This document shows positions 51,403 to 59,900 of a DNA stretch of 64,000 nucleotides, in pieces; the first letter of the stretch is position 1, and each line of letters starts with the position of its first letter. The notes beneath the pieces were generated by a model. The model saw only the letters and a list, made by a program, of their open reading frames with translations, made no database searches and had not been told where the DNA came from. Where the stretch lies: NCBI RefSeq assembly GCF_037996645.1, contig NZ_JBBMXV010000003.1, positions 62,001 to 126,000 on the forward strand, read 5' to 3'. Made by a program: the position numbers and the translations under genes. The DNA is from Halalkalicoccus tibetensis (GTDB lineage Archaea; Halobacteriota; Halobacteria; Halobacteriales; Halalkalicoccaceae).

Positions 51403-52809
51403 ATGACCGGACCGGTCCCCGAACTCGACGCGCGCGCGGACGCCTGTGCGGAGCGGATCGCCGGGTCCGAGGCGGTGCTGCTCGCCTCCCACATCGACGC
51501 CGACGGGCTGACCAGCGCCGGGATCGCGGCGAGCGCGCTCGAACGCGCGGGGATCCCATGCGAGGCGACGTTCGCCAAGCAGCTCGACGGCGAGGAGCTC
51601 GAACGGATCGCCGCGACCGACTTCGAGACGGTGCTCTTCACGGACTTCGGCAGCGGCCAGCTCGACCTGATCGCGGACCACGAGGAGCGGGGCGCGTTCA
51701 CGCCCGTGATCTGCGACCACCACCAACCCGCGGAGGCGGAGACGCAGTTCCACTGCAACCCCCTTCTGGAGGGGCTGAACGGGGCGAGCGAGCTCTCCGG
51801 GGCGGGGACGACGTACCTCCTCGCGCGCGCGTTGGGTGGCGAAGGGAACACGGACCTCGCGGCGCTGGCGGTCGTCGGCGCGGTCGGGGACATGCAGTCG
51901 AGCGACGGCGAGCTCGTCGGCGCGAACCGGGCGATCGTCGAGGAGGGCGTCGAGGCCGGCGTGCTGGAGGCCGGAACGGACCTCGCGCTCTACGGCACCC
52001 AGACCCGCCCGCTGCCCAAGCTCCTGGAGTACACGAGCGACGTCGGCATCCCCGGGATCTCCGACGACGCCAACGGGACGCTGCGCTTTCTGAACGACCT
52101 GGAGCTCGAGCTGCGCGAGGACGGCGAGTGGCGCTGCTGGGCCGACCTCATGGATGAGGAAAAGCGGACGGTCGTGAACGCGCTGGTCCGGAGAGCGGTC
52201 GCCAGCGGCGTCCCCAGCGAGCGGATCGACGGGCTGGTCGGGACGACCTACACGCTCGCGCGCGAGGAGCCGGGCACCGAGCTCCGGGACGCGAGCGAGT
52301 TCTCGACCCTGTTGAACGCTACGGCGCGCTACGAGCGCGCGGACGTCGGGCTCGCGGTCTGTCTGGGTGATCGCGAAGGCGCCCTCGATGCGGCACGCGA
52401 CCTGCTGGGGAACCACCGGCGTAACCTCTCGGAGGGGCTGCGGTTGGTGAAGGAGGCCGGCGTCACCGGCGAGGAGAACCTCCAGTGGTTCGACGTCGGC
52501 GATCGGATCCCCGAGACGATCGTCGGCATCGTCGCGGGCATGGCGCTGGGCTCCGAGGGGGTCAGCCCGGAGAAGCCGATCGTCGCCTTCGCGGAGAAGG
52601 ACGACGAGCACGCGAAGGTCTCGGCCCGCGGGACGCACGTCCTCGTTCGCCGGGGGCTCGACCTCTCGGCGGTACTGGGGACCGCCGCACATGCCGTCGA
52701 CGGCGACGGCGGCGGCCACGACGTCGCGGCCGGCGCGACGGTGCCCAAAGCGGGCAAGGAGGAGTTCATCGCCCACGCCGACCGGCTCGTCGCCGAGCAG
52801 CTGGGGTGA
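51403..52809 (+). CDS. RecJ-like DHH family single-strand exonuclease
   Basis: A 468-residue phosphoesterase of the DHH superfamily related to RecJ and the archaeal GINS-associated nuclease. Motif I SHIDADGLTSAG, motif II FTDFGSG, motif III CDHHQPAE and motif IV VGAVGDMQ give the metal-binding aspartates and histidines. The C-terminal DHHA1 domain has the GGGHDVAAGA nucleic-acid motif. It would degrade single-stranded DNA or RNA in replication and repair. Haloarchaea have several such genes; whether this one binds CMG cannot be told. Confidence 0.88.
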   Translation: MTGPVPELDARADACAERIAGSEAVLLASHIDADGLTSAGIAASALERAGIPCEATFAKQLDGEELERIAATDFETVLFTDFGSGQLDLIADHEERGAFTPVICDHHQPAEAETQFHCNPLLEGLNGASELSGAGTTYLLARALGGEGNTDLAALAVVGAVGDMQSSDGELVGANRAIVEEGVEAGVLEAGTDLALYGTQTRPLPKLLEYTSDVGIPGISDDANGTLRFLNDLELELREDGEWRCWADLMDEEKRTVVNALVRRAVASGVPSERIDGLVGTTYTLAREEPGTELRDASEFSTLLNATARYERADVGLAVCLGDREGALDAARDLLGNHRRNLSEGLRLVKEAGVTGEENLQWFDVGDRIPETIVGIVAGMALGSEGVSPEKPIVAFAEKDDEHAKVSARGTHVLVRRGLDLSAVLGTAAHAVDGDGGGHDVAAGATVPKAGKEEFIAHADRLVAEQLG

Positions 52810-52840
52810 AAACGAAGTCGGTTGGGGTCTTGATGGCGGT

Positions 52841-53197
52841 ATGGAACGCTTCGAGACGGGGTCACTGACCGCGATCCACTGGCTCGCGATCGGGCTGGCG
52901 GGACTGAGCGGCGCGATCCACCTGCTGCTTGCGGCGATCGTCCCCGCCTTCGCGCTCCGGGCGAGCTTTCTCGTCGCTGGGGTCGGGTTCTTCGTCGGGA
53001 TCGGGCTCGTGATGGCCGACCACGAACGCACGTGGATCTACCTGCTCGGGCTCCCGTTCACCGGAGGTCAGGTGGTCCTCTGGTATCTGATCATCGGGCC
53101 GACACCCGGGTCGATCGGGGTGATCGACGCGGTCGATAAGTCCGCACAGCTCGTCCTCGTCGTGCTGCTCGTCGTCCTGTACGCCCGCGAGCGGTGA
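52841..53197 (+). CDS. Small membrane protein (DUF7475-like)
   Basis: A 118-residue protein with four hydrophobic helices (AIHWLAIGLAGLSGAIHLLL is the first) and a short cytoplasmic tail ARER. His residues in the first helix (IHW, GAIHLLL) are notable. I relate it from memory to a haloarchaeal DUF7475; no function is known. It starts at ATG 52841, 31 bp after the RecJ-like gene. Confidence 0.7.
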   Translation: MERFETGSLTAIHWLAIGLAGLSGAIHLLLAAIVPAFALRASFLVAGVGFFVGIGLVMADHERTWIYLLGLPFTGGQVVLWYLIIGPTPGSIGVIDAVDKSAQLVLVVLLVVLYARER

Positions 53198-53206
53198 GGC
53201 GCGAGG

Positions 53207-53872
53207 TCAGTCCTCCCGGTCCTCGTCGCCGATGATCACCGTGTTCTTGAGGACGCTCTTCTGTCCCCGACGCAGACGTTCGGAGAGGGCCTGATGGGAG
53301 ATGTCGAGATCCGCCGCGAGGTCCGTGAGGGTGATCGACCGCGGGACGTCGAAGTAGCCGCTGTCGAAGGCGGCGACGAGCGTGTCCTGCTGTTCGTCGG
53401 TGAGGCCGAATCGACCCTCGCGGCCATCGTCGAGCCGGTAGACGCTGCGGATGTCGATCGTGAGACCCGCGTCCTGACAGTAGTCGTAGGTCCGCGAGAG
53501 AGCGTCGCGCTGGGCGAAGAGAACGCGGAGCTGCCAGCCCGACTCGTCGCCGAACGCGGCGAGGATCGAGCCCTGCTCCTCAACGAGGATCTGGACGACC
53601 GTCTGGATCCGCTCGACCCACTCCATCCGGTAGAGCCACTCCCCCTCGAGCTCCGAGAGACGTTCGAGGCTGTCCACGGACTCGTCGCGTTCGAGACACT
53701 CCTTGATCGCCTCCCCGTCGTTGCCCGTCACCCAGACGAACGGCATGACGTGGTCCATGTCCTGGGCGACGAACCGTTCGATCTCGAACTCGACGTTCTC
53801 GAGCTCCGACAGCGTCCGCGAAAGGGCGAACTCGTCGGCAGGGAGCTCGATTTCGACTATCGTGGCGCTCAT
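53207..53872 (-). CDS. HTH_10 family transcriptional regulator (paralogue)
   Basis: A 221-residue Bat-type regulator closely parallel to the one at 46497-47153: both begin with a hydrophobic I-x-E-L/M-x-x-P-A-x-EFALxxxL pattern and share the sensor WxLRVLFxxRxxLSxTYxxC and the HTH ISHQALSERLRRG. The DNA-binding ends differ only after that (QKSVLKNTVIIGDEDRED). A TATA-like TGTATTAC on the minus strand at 53897-53904 gives a leaderless start at 53872. The target genes are unknown. Confidence 0.88.
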   Translation of the reverse strand: MSATIVEIELPADEFALSRTLSELENVEFEIERFVAQDMDHVMPFVWVTGNDGEAIKECLERDESVDSLERLSELEGEWLYRMEWVERIQTVVQILVEEQGSILAAFGDESGWQLRVLFAQRDALSRTYDYCQDAGLTIDIRSVYRLDDGREGRFGLTDEQQDTLVAAFDSGYFDVPRSITLTDLAADLDISHQALSERLRRGQKSVLKNTVIIGDEDRED

Positions 53873-54230
53873 GGGGGCTGTACGAACGGGCACGGTAATA
53901 CACCCCCGGAAATCGCATGCCGACCACAGCCGAGACGGTACTTTCGTATCGTCCCATGGGATATATCGTGCGGGGATCGTTCGAAGTAGCGGTCGGTCGG
54001 ATCGGGTGCCGGTCTTTCCGAGCGCTCGATCACCGAGTCGTCGGACGGGACCGATCGCGATGTCGGTCGTCGGCATCGCTACGGTCCGCGGTGTGAGCAA
54101 GCAGGGGGTTCGCACGCAGTCGGCTACTGGTGGGCGATAAAACCTGCAATAAACCACTGGTAGCGATATCAAACGGATCGAACCGCGCGACACCGGCCCG
54201 TTTTTACTCGCGCCGTTCCTCGTGGCGAGT
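53873..54230. other. 358-bp intergenic region with divergent promoters
   Basis: No gene can be supported here. It carries the minus-strand TATA of the HTH_10 gene (53897-53904) and, near 54201-54206, TTTTTA about 27 bp before the ATG at 54231 for a leaderless plus-strand gene. A second TATA-like GATATATC sits at 53961-53968. Between them is a 6-bp-stem repeat GCGATG...CATCGC (about 54056-54078). Unusually long for this window, it may hold regulatory sites for the HTH_10 protein itself. Confidence 0.5.
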
Positions 54231-54548
54231 ATGGCCGAGTTCGATCCCGAGAAGTTCGAGGACAAGTACGTACACTACTTCAACGAGCTCCAGCGTGCGT
54301 ACAAGAACGCCTTCGAACACATGAACGAACGCTACGACTCCGAGCTGGTCCACGCGATCGACCAGCAGGTGTTGAACGAGAGCGAGCCACAGTACGAGGA
54401 CGGCGAGTTCTCGGTCGAACTCCCCCCGGAGCCGTACGATCGGGTCGAGGGGGTGATCGTCGAGCGGGAGCGGTTCGAGGAGGTCCTCGACGTCTACACC
54501 GACCGGATCGAGACGGAGCTCCACGACGTGCTCGGCGTTGATCGTTGA
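54231..54548 (+). CDS. DUF5783-like haloarchaeal protein
   Basis: A 105-residue acidic protein beginning MAEFDPEKFEDKYVHYFNEL and containing KNAFEHMNERYDSELVHAID and FSVELPPEPYDRVEGVIV. From memory this pattern is very well conserved across haloarchaea as DUF5783, which suggests an important but unknown role. It is helical with no metal motif or membrane helix. Its own TATA gives a leaderless start at 54231; nfu follows 41 bp later. Confidence 0.8.
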   Translation: MAEFDPEKFEDKYVHYFNELQRAYKNAFEHMNERYDSELVHAIDQQVLNESEPQYEDGEFSVELPPEPYDRVEGVIVERERFEEVLDVYTDRIETELHDVLGVDR

Positions 54549-54589
54549 CAGTCCAAAGGTCTAAGAACGGTCGCACCCTATCCGAGGAC

Positions 54590-54949
54590 ATGAGCACCGA
54601 AACGCAGGGAGCGGACGACCTCGATGACCGCGTCATGAACTTCCTGCGGCGCAACTTCCCGCAGATCCAGATGCACGGCGGCAGCGCCGCCATTCAGGAC
54701 CTCGACCGCGAGAACGGCGAGGTGACGATCCAGCTCGGCGGGGCCTGCAGCGGCTGTGGCATCTCCCCGATGACGATCCAAGCGATCAAGAGCCGAATGG
54801 TCAAGGAGATCCCCGAGATCAACCAGGTCCACGCCGAGACCGGCATGGACGACGGCGGGATGGGCGGTGGCGGCGGCATGAGCCCCTCGTTCCCCGGCGA
54901 GACCACCGACGACGAGTCGAGCGACGAAGGCCCACAGGCCCCCTTCTAA
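54590..54949 (+). CDS. NifU/Nfu iron-sulfur scaffold protein
   Basis: A 119-residue Nfu-domain protein that carries Fe-S clusters to apo-proteins. The cluster-binding pair is in GGACSGCGISPMT (CxxC). The domain spans residues about 12-85 (VMNFLRRNFPQIQMHGG, VTIQLGG, IKSRMVKEIPEI). A Met/Gly-rich linker (DDGGMGGGGGMSPS) and an acidic tail follow. Its last four bases overlap the convergent panE gene. Many Fe-S clients lie in this window (formate dehydrogenase, HdrD-like protein). Confidence 0.93.
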   Translation: MSTETQGADDLDDRVMNFLRRNFPQIQMHGGSAAIQDLDRENGEVTIQLGGACSGCGISPMTIQAIKSRMVKEIPEINQVHAETGMDDGGMGGGGGMSPSFPGETTDDESSDEGPQAPF

Positions 54950-55836
54950 CGCAGCCCGCGCGAGCTCTCCCACGTTTTCACCACCCCCGCTAGCAGCGCG
55001 TTCGTCGGGGCCGGTTCGAGCGCGTGCTCGGCGACGTAGCCGTTGATCGCGTCGATCTCCGTTCGACTCCCCCGTTCGACGTCCCGAGCCATCGAGGAGG
55101 TGTTCGGTGCCGTGGCCCGCGCGACCCGTCGAAGCGAGGAGACCGCCGTTTCGTCGGTCAGGTCCACCCCGTTCTCCCGAGCGACGCGGGCGGTCTCGCG
55201 GGCCGCCTCGCTAGCGATCGGCCAGGCCGAGTCCTTAAGGATCGCGCCGTTCTCGACGCGTGCCAACGCCGTCAGGGGGTTGATCGCCGCGTTGACCGCA
55301 CACTTCTCCCAGAGGCGCCGGGGCATGTCGGGGGCGACCGTCGTTTCGATCCCGACAGCCTCGAAGGCTTCACCGATGCGCTCGGCGCGAGCGCTCTCCC
55401 CGCCGTCGGGGTCGCCGAGGACGACCTCGCCGGTTCCGGTACATTCGACGCGGCCCGGTTCTTCGAGCCGTGCCCCGTAGGTTGCGGTGCCGGCGAGCAC
55501 CGGGGCGTCGAGCTCGGCCGCGAGGCGTTCCTCATTGCCGAGCCCGTTCTGTAACGAGAGTACGGCCCCGAACTCGCCGGTCGCGAGGGTTCGGGCGGCC
55601 TCGGCGGTGTCGTAGCTCTTGACGGCGACGCAGGCGAGGTCCGCAGCGAGGTCGGTCCCGTCGGTCGTCACGTGGGGGGTCGTGCGAAAGGGGAGCTCGC
55701 CGGAGATCCGGAGGCCGTCCTCTCGAGCTGCCCCGACGTGGGGGTCGCGGCCGACGAGCGTGACGCGGTGTTCGCGCGCGAGCATGCCGCCGAGGAGGCT
55801 GCCCAGGCTGCCCGCGCCGAAGACGACGACCTCCAT
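54946..55836 (-). CDS. panE: 2-dehydropantoate 2-reductase
   Basis: NADPH-dependent reduction of ketopantoate to pantoate in coenzyme A synthesis. The 296-aa protein begins with the Rossmann motif GAGSLGSLLGG and has the catalytic region AVKSYDT, LQNGLGNEE, and the KCAVNAAINPLTAL helix with the key Lys and Asn, then ERGSRTEIDAINGYV. Archaea make pantoate by this route, then use pantoate kinase. It is co-directional with the 107-aa gene at 55847, which lies upstream of it. Confidence 0.94.
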   Translation of the reverse strand: MEVVVFGAGSLGSLLGGMLAREHRVTLVGRDPHVGAAREDGLRISGELPFRTTPHVTTDGTDLAADLACVAVKSYDTAEAARTLATGEFGAVLSLQNGLGNEERLAAELDAPVLAGTATYGARLEEPGRVECTGTGEVVLGDPDGGESARAERIGEAFEAVGIETTVAPDMPRRLWEKCAVNAAINPLTALARVENGAILKDSAWPIASEAARETARVARENGVDLTDETAVSSLRRVARATAPNTSSMARDVERGSRTEIDAINGYVAEHALEPAPTNALLAGVVKTWESSRGLR

Positions 55837-55846
55837 TGTGCTCGTG

Positions 55847-56170
55847 CTAGTCTTCGGTCCAGTACATCAGCGCTTCCCTCGACTCCCCACAGCTGGGACA
55901 GTCGTCGGGGAGCCCGTCCTCGATGCGGCCCATCTCGCCACACTCCATGCAGCGCCACATCAGCTCGGCCTCGCCGAACTCCGCGTTCGAGCGGACGTGT
56001 TCGACGCTCATGGCCTCGTAGCCCTCGTGCATCGTGACGTAGAAGCCACCCTCGTCGAACCCACGGACCTTCCCCAGCCGATTGCCCTCGCCGTCGAAGA
56101 CCGGCTGGCCGAAGCCGATCCGGGTCAGCTCCTCCTCGTCGACTCCGTCGGTTGGCTCTCCAGTGTTCAT
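55847..56170 (-). CDS. Rubredoxin-like zinc protein (DUF7130-like)
   Basis: A 107-residue protein with a PRC-barrel-like first half (GFGQPVFDGEGNRLGKVRGF, FYVTMHEG) and a rubredoxin-like second half with two cysteine pairs, CMEC and CPSC. The cysteine spacing fits a metal knuckle (Fe or Zn). Function unknown; I recall the family as haloarchaeal DUF7130. It is 10 bp upstream of panE and probably on the same mRNA. Confidence 0.8.
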   Translation of the reverse strand: MNTGEPTDGVDEEELTRIGFGQPVFDGEGNRLGKVRGFDEGGFYVTMHEGYEAMSVEHVRSNAEFGEAELMWRCMECGEMGRIEDGLPDDCPSCGESREALMYWTED

Positions 56171-56245
56171 GAGAGTGATACGACGGCGAGCGATAAGATC
56201 CTGTCTGCGGCGGGAACCGATTTAGTTGAGATTATTGGCAGTAAA

Positions 56246-56255
56246 TTTTATATAC
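56246..56255 (+). promoter_or_regulatory. TATA box for the 62-aa membrane protein gene
   Basis: TTTTATATAC is centred about 27 bp before the ATG at 56277 within a very AT-rich stretch (56238-56276). It implies a leaderless and probably strong transcript. Confidence 0.7.
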
Positions 56256-56276
56256 ATATACTCATATACACATATC

Positions 56277-56465
56277 ATGAACCGAGTATTCAGTACACTG
56301 AAAGGTGGGCTCGAGTGGGGGTTGTTCGCGGGGCTGGTGGTCGGGTACTACGGAGCGATCGCGATCGTGACGACCGGGCGGGAGGCCTATTCGAGGACGG
56401 TGGACGTCCGGAACCGTTCGCGCCGGCGGCCCTCGGTGTCGCTCGCCACCCCGCGGGAGGAGTAG
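56277..56465 (+). CDS. Tiny membrane protein, first of a related pair
   Basis: A 62-residue protein: a short basic start, one long hydrophobic helix (GLEWGLFAGLVVGYYGAIAIV), then a TTGREAY turn and a strongly basic, Arg-rich tail. The motif LEWG-h-F-x-G-L and a following TTG are shared with the 69-aa protein encoded 81 bp downstream, so the two are probably paralogues. I do not recognise a characterised family. The strong TATA argues that it is really expressed. Confidence 0.65.
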   Translation: MNRVFSTLKGGLEWGLFAGLVVGYYGAIAIVTTGREAYSRTVDVRNRSRRRPSVSLATPREE

Positions 56466-56546
56466 TAATGGTCGGCGGACGGCGTCCGAGGGGGAGTCGG
56501 CCCGAAGGAGTATCGGTTCTCATATGATCGGGGTCCTGTCAGTAGC

Positions 56547-56756
56547 ATGACCCCGGAGGTCAGCGCGCCGAGGACGCGGCTCGAATGGGGGATCTTCGTG
56601 GGACTGCTGCTCGCGTTCTACGCGATCGCCATGTTCCTCACGACGGGCGACGTCCCCTCCTCGCTGGCGATGGCCGTCATCGCCGGCCTGCCGCTTACGG
56701 GCGTCATCATCGTGGTGGTCGCCGCATGGCGGACCGTGACGGGGCAAACGGACTGA
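56547..56756 (+). CDS. Tiny membrane protein, second of a related pair
   Basis: A 69-residue protein with two hydrophobic helices: LEWGIFVGLLLAFYAIAMFL, then SLAMAVIAGLPLTGVIIVVV. The first matches the helix of the 62-aa neighbour (LEWG, GLL/GLV, TTG), so this looks like a duplicated gene with a second helix gained, or lost from the other. A TATA-like CTCATATGA at 56519-56527 lies about 24 bp before the start. Function unknown. Confidence 0.65.
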   Translation: MTPEVSAPRTRLEWGIFVGLLLAFYAIAMFLTTGDVPSSLAMAVIAGLPLTGVIIVVVAAWRTVTGQTD

Positions 56757-56769
56757 TCGGTCGGTTCGG

Positions 56770-56908
56770 TCACATGAAGTCCGCGATCCCGCTCTGTTTG
56801 TCCCTGTGCACCTTTTTCCACCTCGGGATTCGCACTACGTGCGAACCACTCGGTGCAAAAATCCCCTCCAAAAAGGCCCTTCACTCGTTACACTCGCCAC
56901 GGTAGAAC
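56770..56908 (-). repeat. Diverged second copy of the polC 3' end plus hairpin spacer
   Basis: Read on the minus strand, 56770-56802 encodes DKQSGIADFM and a TGA, repeating the last codons of polC (NKQSGIADFM, TGA at 56909) 139 bp downstream. Ser, Gly and Ile codons differ synonymously (TCG/AGC, GGT/GGG, ATT/ATC) and one residue changes. The spacer holds a 7-3-7 hairpin TTCGCAC-TAC-GTGCGAA (56829-56845). The copy is out of frame with polC and has no start. It repeats a PCNA-binding motif, QSGIADFM. Confidence 0.75.
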
Positions 56909-59900
56909 TCACATGAAGTCCGCAATACCCGACTGTTTGTTCTTGTCGTTCTCGAAGATGCTCTCCAGCGAGGTGTCGAGGATCTTCAGGCGCTGTTTGG
57001 TGTACTCCCGGCAGCCGTACTCGTCGGCGACCTGGATCGCGGTGTTCATGTACTTGTTCACCGAGCCCTGGTGGACGGTCAGGTTCACGTTCCCGCCACA
57101 GTCCCGGCAGTCGCCCGAGAGCGGCATTCGCCGGTATTTCTTCCCGCAGGAGAGACAGCGCGTCTCCTGGCTGGAGAACGCCCTCAGATTGCCGATCAGG
57201 TCGGGCAGGAAGTGGTACTCGATGACGCGTTCGGCGACGTCCGTCTCGTCGACCGCCCGGAGCTTTCTCGCCAGCTCGAGCTGGGCGTCCATCTTCTCCA
57301 TCATCGAGCCGAGCGTCTTGTACGCCGAGAGGTCCGGCCCGAGCGCGATGTCCGAGGTGTCGTGGGTGTGGGCGAAACCGCGGTACTGGTCGTCGGTACC
57401 CACCGATTCCTCGGCGATCGTCACGTCGACCTCGCCGGGATCAGCCATCTCCAGGGTGGCCTCGTAGAACTCCAGGGGGTACTGCTCGACGACGTCCATG
57501 TTGTGGGCCTCGTCGTCGATCTCCGCCGGGTCGATCCGCGAGGACATGACCAATGGAGCGTCCATCTGCCCCCCGCGCTTGTCGGGCAGGTACTCCTTCG
57601 AGAAGTTGAGCAGGCCGTCCATCAGCAGCATCACGCAGTCCTCGTCCCCGTCACACTGGCCGGTGAAGAGGTCGTTCGCGACCAGCGTGTGTGTGTCCGC
57701 GACCGTTACCGAGTACGTGTGATCGGTATCGGATTCCACGATCGAGACGTCGACGACCTCGTCGAGCCAGACCTCGCCGCCGTCGCCGAACAGCCGTTGT
57801 GGGCGGGCGTCGATCGACTCGACGACCTCCGAGAGCGTGGCCGATTTCCGGTCGAGGTCGAACCCGATCCGTTCGGCGAACCGGACGGCGTTTTCGGAGG
57901 TGATCTTCAGGACCCACGACTCGAACTCCGGGGTCCCGTCGTAGAACTCGGCGACGGGTCCGGTCTCGATCCGCCGGGTCTCAGTGTAGGTCTTGGACGT
58001 GATCCCGAACCGTTTCAATGCGGCGATCAGGTCCTCCTTGAGCTCGTCACTGATCGTGTGTGCCCGGATATCGAGGCGGTCGTTCGAGACGCTACCATCG
58101 CCGCTGAAGTACGCGGCGAGATACGCCGCAAGGACGCCATCGCTCCCGCCGAGAACGGGGTCGGGAACCCGTTTGTCCTCCGCGATCGATCCGGCATCGA
58201 GCACGTCGGCGAACAGCGCGGCGACCAGCCGGCTAGAGACGGTGACCTTCCACTCGTTCTCCTCGTAGGCCGTGGTCCCGAGGGCTTCCTCGAAGGTGTC
58301 GATGATCCGCCTTCGAACTGGATCATCGGGCGTACAGATCGTCGTCTGATAGAAACACCCGTCCTCGCGTCTGGTGAACCCCTCGGCCGCGTAGTAGCCG
58401 AGCAGCGTTCCCACCTCCTCGTCGATGCGGAGAATGCGGTCGACCGAAACGGAATCGCGCTTGACGCCGAGCTCGACGTCGTCGGGGAGGCGTTCGACGA
58501 TCGTCTCCTCGTCGAAGAGGGCAAGGAGAACCGCCGCCGGAACGCTATCGCGGCTCACCCAGTTGTAGACGGTCGAGTCAGCGACGTCCAGGCGATCCGC
58601 GACGCGGTCGAGATAGGTGTCGCCGGAGGTGGCCTCGTCGAACAGCCCGCGGACCCGATCGGAGCCCAACCCTCGGATCACGAGGTCCTCGTTCGGGATC
58701 GCGTCGCCCGCGAGCAGTTCCGCGAGCAGGTCGATTTCGCTCTCCCGCCCCTCCATCGGAAGCCGTTTCGGGCTCGGAACCGTATCGCCGGGTTCGAGCT
58801 CGCTCGCCGCGATCCGTTCGACCTCTCCGTTCCATCGGCGCATCGAGTGGTCGGGCGTGACGCGGAGCCGTCGACCGCTTCGCGTCTCGATCTCGAGCAG
58901 GTGATCGGGAGCGGGATGTTTCGAGACCGCCTCGATCGGGCGCGTCGTCACCGAACCGTCGCCGGCGATCGACGGAACCGATAGCTCCCCGTCGAGCTCC
59001 TCGACGAGCGTTCCGAAGTCGTCGGTTCGTGGATCCTCGAGGTGCTCCTCGACGAGGTCCTCGATCGAGCCGTGCCGCCAGCGATCGCCCTCCTCCGCGT
59101 ACCAGACTTTCGTCGACGGATGGAAGCAGTTCCTCCGCTTCGACGCGTGGAAATACGGATGAGCATAACCCACAGCGGCGCTCGTGAAGCCGACCACGCG
59201 ACCCACCACGGCGGCGCTGGTGTGGGGCGCCATCCCGAAGACGAGCTCGCCGACGAGCTCCTCGCGTTCGGAGACGTCGTAGAAGGCCTCGAGGCCGTAG
59301 TAGCGCTCCAGGAGGTCGTCGACGAAGTCCGCCGTCTTCAGCATGTGCTCGGCCGCGCCGTCCGAGAGGACGACGTCCTGGACCTTGAGCTCGACCAGCT
59401 GGTCGGCGTGTTCGAGGGGCTCGCCTCGGACGTCCTCGTGATAGCCCAGCCGGCGGAACTCGTCGACCGGGACGTCGAGCTCCTCGGGGCGGACGCTCGT
59501 GACGGGCAGGTCGGTCATGTCGTAGCGGACGGTGCCGTCCTTGAACGCGCTGACCCCGTGTTTCGCCCGGAGGACCCCCTTCTCCATGGGCTCGGGCGTC
59601 TTGTGCGAGGAAGTCAGCCCCTTGACCCCCTTGAGCGTCTCGAACGAGCCTCCGCGCTCGCCGAGGCCCGAGAGCGCGTCGTGATAGATCCCGTCGAGGT
59701 CGATCGTTCGGCGCTCGACGTTCGTTCCCTCGGCCTCGCAGCGCGGACACCCCACGCGGCCGGCCTCGTCGGGCTCGAGCTCGCGCCCGCAGTCGGGACA
59801 CTCGTAATGGGGGAAGGTGTTTCCCCCGCAGTCGGGACAGTCCCCGCGGAAGGTGCGGATTTCGCAGTCCTCGCACTCCCGGCGGCCGATGCTCACCTCG

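Noticed and set aside
57071-58984. 637-codon open frame opposite polC and its intein
   Set aside because: Antisense shadow; polC extein and intein motifs are all on the other strand.
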